NCBI GenBank assembly: GCA_009843565.1
Contig: VYDF01000158.1
Location: 1-10,831, forward strand
Direction: 5' to 3'
Origin: Acidimicrobiia bacterium
GTDB lineage: Bacteria > Actinomycetota > Acidimicrobiia > Acidimicrobiales > Bin134
DNA: 10,831 nt
The notes beneath the pieces were generated by a model, which made no database searches, had not been told where the DNA came from, and saw only the letters and a list, made by a program, of their open reading frames with translations. How positions within the stretch are numbered: position 1 is the stretch's first letter; the number at the start of each line of letters is the position of its first letter. Below, piece after piece: positions 5,342 through 10,831 of the stretch. A program made the translations under genes and the position numbers.

Positions 5342-6784
5342 ATGCGGCGATGGATTCTGGCTCTGGTTCTCGCATTGGCGCTTGTGGCGGCAGCCTGCGG
5401 AGGCAACGACGACACCGAGACGGGCGGAGATGCCCCACCGGTGAGTGCCGAAGAAGCGGTACCGGAGGCACCTGCACCCCAAGCTGCTGAACCGGAAGAC
5501 GCCGAATCCGAGGCCGAGCCTCAGGCCCCAGAACCCGACGTGGCGGAGCCGGAACCCGCCGAACCGGAAGACGCCGAGCCCCAAGAGGCTGCGCCTGAAG
5601 AGGCAGCGCCTGAGGAACCCGAGCCCGAGCCGGTTGTGCTCACCGCGTCGTACCGCGGGGTCACTGAGACCGAGATCAAGATCGGCGTCGGATTCGTCGA
5701 TGTCACCGAGTTCGGCATCGACAACGGCGACCACGAGGCCCAGTGGCAGGCGGCCATTGACCGGGCCAACGACGCGGGAGGCGTCAACGGGCGACTGTTG
5801 GTACCGGTGTTCGGGGAATACTCGCCAGTCGACGATGCGGCCATCGAGGGAGTGTGCGTGCGGTTCGTCGAAGACGAGGAGGTCTTTGCGTTTGTGGGCT
5901 TCGTCCTCTGGGACGGAGTGCTCTGCTACACCGAGCTGTACGGGGCCCTGGCCGTGAACACAGCAGAAATGGCACCCGACGTCATCGGGCGAAGCGGCGG
6001 GTTGCTCTTTACCACACAGGGAGGCCTCATCGAGAGGATCAACAGTCTCATCACTGCTGCCGCATCAGATTGGGAGAGCGAGGGCAAGAGGATCCAGTTC
6101 CATGCGTCGGGGGCGGAAGACGAGATCCTTCTCGAGCCAGTAAAGGAACTGGTTGAAGCCGCTGGCGGCACCGTGACTCGGACGCTAGTTACGACTACTC
6201 CTCCAGGCGATGTCCCCGCGGGAGAAGCACAAGCCGACGTCTGGATCGAACGCGCCGAAGCTGACGATGTCGACGTCATCTTGACCTTCAATGGCGGCTA
6301 CGGAACGGTTGGGGCGGTGGAGCGGGCCGGGAGCGATCTGGTGGTCGTTACGGACGCGGTCGCCCCATCTGCATATGTCGAATTTGGCTACAACCCGGGG
6401 CAAGTCAACCTATTTGCCTATGGCGTCCCAACACTCCAGGACTATTACAACGCTGGCGAAGCCGGTGTTCAAGAGTGCGTCGAGAACTATGAAACCCGCA
6501 GCGGGAACATAGTCAACGTCAATGTCCCCAGCCCGAGGCCCAACAACCTCCCCCCGACAATCCGGTCATGTCGTGGTATTGAGCTCTTCGTTGCCATCGC
6601 CACCGCCGCTGGTCCGGTGCTCACCCAAGATTCGTTCATCGAGGCCGCCCGTGGCCTGGGATCATTTGATCTCACCGGCACCACCTCCGCCTCTCTCAGC
6701 GAAGGAAAGTACAGCGCTGACAACGCACCGCTTGTCCGGCTCTACTGGGACTCCGAGAACAGCGAATTCGACAGCGGCAACTGA
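5342..6784 (+). CDS. LIV-type ABC transporter substrate-binding lipoprotein with acidic Pro/Glu linker
   Basis: A 480-residue exported lipoprotein. MRR, a hydrophobic core and VAAAC give a lipoprotein signal with lipidated Cys19; the lipobox has Ala rather than Leu at -3. Residues 30-97 are a Pro/Ala/Glu linker with 25 acidic and no basic residues, likely a spacer through the cell envelope. From ~108 (TETEIKIGVGF) to the end is a periplasmic-binding-protein type I domain of the Leu/Ile/Val-binding (Peripl_BP_6) kind. It has AAIDRANDAGGVNGR (137-151), a Cys172/Cys195 pair that flanks FAFVGF and could form a disulfide, and a later Cys379/Cys410 pair. Such proteins bind amino acids, amides, aromatic or other carboxylates outside the membrane and feed an ABC importer; no permease or ATPase gene is here. 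It follows the CoA transferase by 41 bp, hinting at a carboxylate ligand (inference). Confidence 0.87.
   Translation: MRRWILALVLALALVAAACGGNDDTETGGDAPPVSAEEAVPEAPAPQAAEPEDAESEAEPQAPEPDVAEPEPAEPEDAEPQEAAPEEAAPEEPEPEPVVLTASYRGVTETEIKIGVGFVDVTEFGIDNGDHEAQWQAAIDRANDAGGVNGRLLVPVFGEYSPVDDAAIEGVCVRFVEDEEVFAFVGFVLWDGVLCYTELYGALAVNTAEMAPDVIGRSGGLLFTTQGGLIERINSLITAAASDWESEGKRIQFHASGAEDEILLEPVKELVEAAGGTVTRTLVTTTPPGDVPAGEAQADVWIERAEADDVDVILTFNGGYGTVGAVERAGSDLVVVTDAVAPSAYVEFGYNPGQVNLFAYGVPTLQDYYNAGEAGVQECVENYETRSGNIVNVNVPSPRPNNLPPTIRSCRGIELFVAIATAAGPVLTQDSFIEAARGLGSFDLTGTTSASLSEGKYSADNAPLVRLYWDSENSEFDSGN
5489..5577 (+). repeat. In-frame 17-bp direct repeat in the lipoprotein linker
   Basis: GAACCGGAAGACGCCGA occurs identically at 5489-5505 and 5561-5577, 72 bp (24 codons) apart, coding twice for EPEDAE. 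The exact DNA identity suggests the linker grew by duplication rather than only by convergent composition. Confidence 0.7.
5585..5614 (+). repeat. Tandem 15-bp repeat in the lipoprotein linker
   Basis: Two adjacent 15-mers, GAGGCTGCGCCTGAA and GAGGCAGCGCCTGAG, differ at 2 bases and code for EAAPE twice. This is a likely slippage site whose copy number could vary between strains without shifting the frame. Confidence 0.65.
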
Positions 6785-6822
6785 CCCCGGTCAACCCCAC
6801 GGTTTCCATATATGCAGGGTCC

Positions 6823-6864
6823 GTCGCCGCAACTCCTACGACGAGTCGGTTGAATCGCGGCGAC
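6823..6864. terminator. Inverted repeat at the convergent end of the two binding-protein genes, possible terminator
   Basis: GTCGCCGC (6823-6830) and GCGGCGAC (6857-6864) are perfect inverted copies around a 26-nt loop that includes the TAG stop of the minus-strand gene. The 51-bp gap between the two stops is the natural place for termination of both transcripts. There is no U-run on either side and the loop is long, so a terminator role is only suggested by position. Confidence 0.3.
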
Positions 6865-8425
6865 TGGGGTCGATCCCTAGGGTCGCAGATTCGACGAGTT
6901 CAACCAGGTTGTCCGGGTCGCAGTCCAATGTGCCCTGGGTAGTGGGGTGGCGGCGGATCCAGCCGCTGGGAGTGGGGCTCACCAGCATGAAGCACGTCGA
7001 CGGGATCCCCTCGGCGGGATTGGTCGGGCCGTGGAGACCCCGGCCGTCCCATTCGGTGATGGTGCCCGCCGCCTCGATCACCATTTCTCGGGTCAGCCCC
7101 CCGCCACTGGTGAACATCGCCCGATTGACTGCTTCTTCGAACAGCAGCGCAGACGCCCAGCTGGACAGGCCGATCAAGTCCACCTCGGCTTCCTCGTCCA
7201 CTTCTTCTCGCAGGAAGAGCACATATCTCACCAACTCGACGTTGTCGCCCGGCTCCTCAAAGGGAAGCATCCCGATGCTCACCCAGATGTTTGTCTCCAA
7301 CTCCCCTGCTTGCTCAACCCAGCTCTGCGAGTAGCAGTCGGTTGAGCACAGCACGAAAAACTCTCCGCCGGTGGGCTCATCTTCAACGACCGCGTCATCT
7401 TCTGCTGGCTCAACGGGAGCATCCTCGGTCTCCGGGTCTGTCCCCTCCTCGGGTGCCGGAGTGGACTCTTCCTCAGGCGCAATCGCGGCATCTCCCTCAA
7501 CAGTCCCAGCAGGCTCCTCCTCCGCAGGCGCCTCCAACGCAAGGGTCGGCAACTGCGCCATCAAGCGCTCCCAGGCTCTGAGCAGTTCGAGAAGCCGTTG
7601 GCTGTCGGCCGACCAAAAGATCCCCCGAGCCCCCTCTTCCAACAAGGCCGAAGCCAGGGCGTCGTAGTCCTCGCCGACCACGTCGGCAGTGGTCTGGAAT
7701 GCGAAACCGAACCCTCCCGCGGTTGCCGCCTCGATATCCCGCTGAGCCCGGTAGAAGGCCACCGGCAGATCCAAAATCACCGTGCCCAAAGCAGCCGAAG
7801 ACTGCGGGTAGCGCTCGCTCAAGAACCGAGCAGCACCTGCCTGCCACAATTCGTTGGAGGTGGGGTTGGACACGAATGTCACCGGCGACTCCCGCCGGGC
7901 CGGGCTTAGGGCGGCGGCCGGGAAGTCGGGCAAGCGGCAAGACTCGTCGTTCAGCAGATCCACCCCGTCGCCGTCGAACAGCGCATAAGAGCCCACCAAA
8001 GCGAAGATGTCGCTGTCGCAGGCCTCCTGAATGGCGGCCCGGTGGTCGAACACATTGGAATCGAAGAGGACGATTTCCACGTCCCGGCCACCGAGCCCGC
8101 CAGTGCTGTTCACGGCCTGGGCCCAAGCCCGCATGGCCAGCCACGCCGATTCGCTGCCACCGGTTACCGCGTTGCCCGCGCTGGCGTCGGCGATAACCCC
8201 GATTTTGATCGCTTCATCGCTGATGCCGGGTGACTCCGGCTCAACGGTTGGCCCCGGAGACTCTGGTATCTCGGCCTCTACGGTGGCAGTGGGCGTGGCC
8301 AGGGCAGGTCTAGACACCACTGGACCCTCGAGATCGGGGGTCTTGCAGGCCGCGACCGCCAAGGCCAACGCCACCGTCAGCGCCAACGGCGCGGAGGCAA
8401 GCTTGAGCAAGCGGGCGATTCCCAC
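6836..8425 (-). CDS. LIV-type ABC transporter substrate-binding lipoprotein with acidic insert inside the domain
   Basis: A 529-residue exported lipoprotein, long for its family (usually ~380-430). Hydrophobic residues 11-26 and LAVAAC give a lipoprotein signal with Cys27. A short Pro/Thr/Glu spacer (about 38-68) precedes a Peripl_BP_6-type domain that begins at EAIKIGVIAD (71-80) and has AWAQAVNSTGGLGGRDVEI (100-118). Cys136 and Cys163 flank FALVGS, as the corresponding cysteines flank FAFVGF in the convergent lipoprotein. Residues ~298-353 are a low-complexity insert with 22 acidic and no Lys or Arg residues, splitting the domain before FFVLCSTDC. The end (about 415-529) resumes a binding-protein lobe. 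The start is GTG at 8425; AAGGG lies very close to it, and an in-frame TTG five codons later is possible. It follows the sulfhydrylase by 43 bp, so it is probably in the same transcript. The ligand is unknown; no permease genes are nearby. Confidence 0.82.
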   Translation of the reverse strand: MGIARLLKLASAPLALTVALALAVAACKTPDLEGPVVSRPALATPTATVEAEIPESPGPTVEPESPGISDEAIKIGVIADASAGNAVTGGSESAWLAMRAWAQAVNSTGGLGGRDVEIVLFDSNVFDHRAAIQEACDSDIFALVGSYALFDGDGVDLLNDESCRLPDFPAAALSPARRESPVTFVSNPTSNELWQAGAARFLSERYPQSSAALGTVILDLPVAFYRAQRDIEAATAGGFGFAFQTTADVVGEDYDALASALLEEGARGIFWSADSQRLLELLRAWERLMAQLPTLALEAPAEEEPAGTVEGDAAIAPEEESTPAPEEGTDPETEDAPVEPAEDDAVVEDEPTGGEFFVLCSTDCYSQSWVEQAGELETNIWVSIGMLPFEEPGDNVELVRYVLFLREEVDEEAEVDLIGLSSWASALLFEEAVNRAMFTSGGGLTREMVIEAAGTITEWDGRGLHGPTNPAEGIPSTCFMLVSPTPSGWIRRHPTTQGTLDCDPDNLVELVESATLGIDPSRRDSTDSS

Positions 8426-8468
8426 GCCCTTATCGTCGCGCGAAGCTGCTGGTGCGTGGGCCGCGGGT

Positions 8469-9782
8469 TCAGGCCCGGGCAGCTGCGAAGCCCTGCTCCA
8501 AGTCGGCGATGATGTCGTCTACCGTCTCCAAGCCGACCGACAGCCGCACCAGTCCGGGGTACACGCCAGTGCTGATCTGCTCTTCCTCGGTGAGCTGGGA
8601 GTGGGTGGTGGAGGCAGGGTGGATCACCAGGCTGCGCACATCGCCGATGTTGGCCACGTGGCTGTGCAGGGTGAGCGCGTTCACAAATTTCTCACCAGCG
8701 TCGCGTCCGCCCTTGATGTGGAAGGCGGGCACCGAGCCGTAGCCCATGCCGCCGGTGTAGTGATTCATCCGTTCGTGCCACGGGCTGGACGAAAGGCTGC
8801 CGAATTGCACCGACTCCACCTGGTCGTGGCCTTCCAAATATTCGACCACCGCATTGGCGTTGGAGCAGTGCCGCTCCATGCGCATGCTGAGCGTCTCCAG
8901 GCCTTGGAGGAAGTAGAAGGCATTCTGCGGTGAGATGGCCGCGCCGATGTCCCGTAGCAGCTGAACCCGGGCCTTGATGATGAAGGAGCCGTGGCCCAAA
9001 GCTGGCCAGAAAGCCAAGCCGTGGTAGCTGGGGTCGGGCTCGGTGAAGTTGGCGAAGCGGCCGCTGGCCCCGTAGTCGAAGGTGCCGCCGTCGATGATCA
9101 CTCCACCGATGGAATTGCCGTGGCCGCCGATGAACTTGGTCATGGAGTGCACCACGATGTCGGCACCGTGCTCCAGCGGCCGGATCAGATAGGGAGTTGG
9201 AACCGTATTGTCCACCATCAGCGGAATGCCCTCGGCGTGGCCCACCGCGGCGACACCCTCGATGTCTAGGCAATCGTTCTTGGGGTTGCCGATGGTCTCG
9301 GCGTAGAGCACCTTGGTGTTCTCCTGAATGGCGTTCTTCCAAGCACCGAGATCGTCGGGATCTTCGATGAACGACACCTCGATGCCCATCTTGGGCAGGG
9401 TGTAGTGCAGCAGGTTGTAGGTGCCGCCGTACAGCGACGCGGAGGACACCACATGGTCGCCCGACTCGGCCAGGTTCAAGATAGCCAGAGTCTCCGCTGC
9501 CTGCCCGGAGGCCATGGCCAGCGCCCCGGGGATCCCGATGGCGGTCTCAGTCCCGCCTTCCAGCGCGGAGAGCCGGGCCTCCAACACCATCTGGGTGGGA
9601 TTCATGATCCGGGTGTAGATGTTGCCCACTTCGGCCAAACCGAACAGCGCGGCGGCGTGTTCGGTGTCGCGGAATACATAGGAGGTGGTCTGGTAAATGG
9701 GCACCGCCCGTGATCCGGTGGCCGGATCGGGATCCTGCCCGGCATGGATCTGCTTGGTTTCAAAACCCCAGTTTTCGCTCAC
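8469..9782 (-). CDS. metY: O-acetylhomoserine sulfhydrylase (O-acetylhomoserine aminocarboxypropyltransferase)
   Basis: A 437-residue PLP enzyme of the Cys/Met metabolism family, full length for the O-acetylhomoserine sulfhydrylase branch (~430; cystathionine gamma-synthases are ~380-400). It makes homocysteine from O-acetylhomoserine and sulfide in the cytosol, a direct-sulfhydrylation route to methionine. SMTKFIGGHG (213-222) contains the PLP lysine, Lys216. YTRIMNPT (56-63) supplies the Tyr/Arg that hold the PLP phosphate of the neighbouring subunit, SGQAA (92-96) and Tyr118 shape the active site, Asp191 in VDNT pairs with the PLP ring nitrogen, and Arg413 in VRLSVGLE matches the substrate-carboxylate arginine. 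The start is GTG at 9782, with purine-rich AGAAGAG just upstream. It lies 74 bp behind ilvC and 43 bp ahead of a binding-lipoprotein gene on the same strand. An O-succinylhomoserine-using relative is less likely given the length and motifs. Confidence 0.92.
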   Translation of the reverse strand: MSENWGFETKQIHAGQDPDPATGSRAVPIYQTTSYVFRDTEHAAALFGLAEVGNIYTRIMNPTQMVLEARLSALEGGTETAIGIPGALAMASGQAAETLAILNLAESGDHVVSSASLYGGTYNLLHYTLPKMGIEVSFIEDPDDLGAWKNAIQENTKVLYAETIGNPKNDCLDIEGVAAVGHAEGIPLMVDNTVPTPYLIRPLEHGADIVVHSMTKFIGGHGNSIGGVIIDGGTFDYGASGRFANFTEPDPSYHGLAFWPALGHGSFIIKARVQLLRDIGAAISPQNAFYFLQGLETLSMRMERHCSNANAVVEYLEGHDQVESVQFGSLSSSPWHERMNHYTGGMGYGSVPAFHIKGGRDAGEKFVNALTLHSHVANIGDVRSLVIHPASTTHSQLTEEEQISTGVYPGLVRLSVGLETVDDIIADLEQGFAAARA

Positions 9783-9856
9783 GGCTCTTCTCTCTTCCTT
9801 TCGGAGTTGCCGGACAAATACTAATGAAATGCTGCCGAATGGCAGTTATCGGGGAG
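9783..9856 (-). promoter_or_regulatory. Intercistronic region ilvC-metY with small hairpin and AT-rich tract
   Basis: Reading the minus strand, CTGCC-ATTC-GGCAG (9845-9832) is a 5-bp perfect stem with a tetraloop, followed by a T-rich stretch (CATTTCATTAGTATTTG) that stands out in this GC-rich DNA. It could be a weak terminator after ilvC. The same tract could instead be a promoter for metY, with CTGCCA, a 16-bp spacer and TAGTAT as poor -35/-10 boxes. The sequence cannot decide between these, and simple read-through is also possible. Confidence 0.3.
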
Positions 9857-10831
9857 CTATGCCTTTCCTTGTCCGCCGGAAACGGCCTGTACGCTCTCGC
9901 GGCCCTCGGAGATCCACGGCATCATGGCCCGCAGCTCAGCCCCTACCTGCTCGATGGGGTGCTTTTGGCCTTCGGCTTCCAGTCGAAGGAAATTAGGACG
10001 GCCGCTGCGGCTCTCGCTCATCCACTCATCGGCGAACGAACCGTTCTGAATCTCACTCAGGATCCTCTTCATCTCGGCTCGGGTGGCGTCGTTGATGATG
10101 CGGTCCCCTCGGCTCAGATCGCCGTATTCGGCGGTGTCGGAGATGGAGTAGCGCATTCCGCCGATCCCCTCCTCGTACATGAGATCGACGATGAGCTTGA
10201 GTTCATGCAGGCACTCGAAGTAGGCCACCTCGGGCTGGTAGCCGGCGCCGCACAGGGTCTCGAACGCTGCGGTGACCAACGACGTGAGCCCGCCGCACAG
10301 CACCACTTGCTCACCGAACAAGTCGGTCTCGCACTCCTCGGCGAAGGTGGTCTCGATCACGCCGGCTCGGGCTCCGCCGATGGCGTCGGCGTAGGCCAGC
10401 GCCAGTTCCCGGGCATGGCCGCTGGCGTCCTGTTCCACCGCGATCAAACAGGGCACACCGCCGCCCTCCACGTAGGTGCGCCGCACCAGGTGGCCGGGGC
10501 CCTTGGGGGCCACCATGGCCACGTCCACACCGTCGGGGGCGGAAATGAAGTCGAACCGCACGTTGAAGCCATGGGCGAAAAACAATGCATCGCCGGGCTG
10601 GAGGTGGGGCTCGATGTGGGCCTTGTAGATGTCTCCCTGCTCGGTGTCGGGCAGCAACAGCATGATGATGTCGGCTTCAGCCGAAGCCTCGGCCATTGAC
10701 ATCACTGGCAGGCCGGCCTCGGCCGCCTTGGCTGCCGACGAAGAACCATCCCGCAGCCCAACCCGCACATCGATGCCTGAGTCCTTCAGGTTGAGGGCGT
10801 GGGCATGGCCCTGCGAGCCGTACCCCAAGAT
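9857..10831 (-). CDS. ilvC: Ketol-acid reductoisomerase (NADP+), class I, N-terminus cut by window edge
   Basis: This protein catalyses the second step of valine, leucine and isoleucine synthesis: alkyl migration and NADPH reduction of acetolactate or acetohydroxybutyrate. The frame is open to the window edge; 324 residues are visible of ~335-340 for short class I enzymes, so only the first ~15-20 are missing. The fragment begins in the Rossmann motif GYGSQGHAHALNLKDSG. The active-site loop FFAHGFNVRF and PKGPGHLVRRTY follow. The Mg-binding acids are seen in CETDLFGEQ (Asp and Glu) and in YFECLHELKLIVDLMYE (two Glu), and SISDTAEYGD holds the substrate-contacting Ser. It ends at MPWISEGRE plus a short Gly/Ser-rich tail, with no class II duplication. 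It is the first visible gene of a minus-strand series with metY and a binding lipoprotein. ilvB/ilvN are the usual upstream partners but lie outside the window. Confidence 0.96.
   Translation of the reverse strand: MLGYGSQGHAHALNLKDSGIDVRVGLRDGSSSAAKAAEAGLPVMSMAEASAEADIIMLLLPDTEQGDIYKAHIEPHLQPGDALFFAHGFNVRFDFISAPDGVDVAMVAPKGPGHLVRRTYVEGGGVPCLIAVEQDASGHARELALAYADAIGGARAGVIETTFAEECETDLFGEQVVLCGGLTSLVTAAFETLCGAGYQPEVAYFECLHELKLIVDLMYEEGIGGMRYSISDTAEYGDLSRGDRIINDATRAEMKRILSEIQNGSFADEWMSESRSGRPNFLRLEAEGQKHPIEQVGAELRAMMPWISEGRESVQAVSGGQGKA

Noticed and set aside
8444..8484. Nested inverted repeats around the metY stop (AGCTGC/GCAGCT and GGGCC/GGCCC)
   Set aside because: The stems are short, interrupted by an asymmetric internal loop, and involve GC-rich palindromic words likely by chance; no U-run follows.
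8031..8933. Long plus-strand open frame of about 300 codons
   Set aside because: It lies opposite the start of the binding lipoprotein and the end of metY, both with clear family motifs. Its protein has low-complexity, recognisable-family-free sequence, as expected for antisense frames in high-GC DNA.
9710..10699. Long plus-strand open frame of about 329 codons
   Set aside because: It is antisense to ilvC and the start of metY; the conserved motifs are on the minus strand.

Overview
The window reads as chromosomal DNA of a high-GC actinobacterium. By eye GC is in the mid-60s percent, with G/C-rich third codon positions throughout. The gene content (F420-type PPOX protein, double-domain CaiB/BaiF CoA transferase, HSL-type esterases, acidic-linker solute-binding lipoproteins) fits Acidimicrobiia-like marine or soil actinobacteria. 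That placement is inference; no rRNA or taxonomic marker is present. There are no mobile elements, tRNAs, rRNAs or CRISPR arrays that I can see, and genes are tightly packed.

Layout. (1) 1-870, plus strand: the C-terminal part of a dienoyl-CoA isomerase-like crotonase, then a small PPOX/F420-type flavin-fold protein. (2) 896-2790, minus strand: two tandem, about 80% identical alpha/beta hydrolases of the hormone-sensitive-lipase type. A 15-bp intercistronic hairpin lies between them, and a plausible promoter plus a perfect 14-bp palindrome lies ahead of the first-transcribed copy. (3) 2949-6784, plus strand: a fused two-domain CaiB/BaiF CoA transferase followed by a LIV-type solute-binding lipoprotein. 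(4) 6836-10831, minus strand: the order of transcription is ilvC (ketol-acid reductoisomerase, cut by the window edge), an O-acetylhomoserine sulfhydrylase, then a second LIV-type binding lipoprotein that converges on the first.

How the genes may work together (inference). The left two thirds look like a catabolic neighbourhood: esterases release acids or alcohols, a CoA transferase activates acids, a crotonase works in beta-oxidation, and a binding protein captures substrate. The right third is amino-acid biosynthesis (branched-chain and methionine/homocysteine) with a binding protein attached. Neither binding protein has permease or ATPase genes in the window.

Most notable: both halves of the CoA transferase lack the usual catalytic Asp of the family (Glu in one, Ala in the other); the duplicated esterases keep a 50-residue block invariant despite many silent changes; and the second binding protein carries an acidic, Lys/Arg-free low-complexity insert in the middle of its ligand-binding domain. 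I did not find a clearly new defence, mobile or RNA system.
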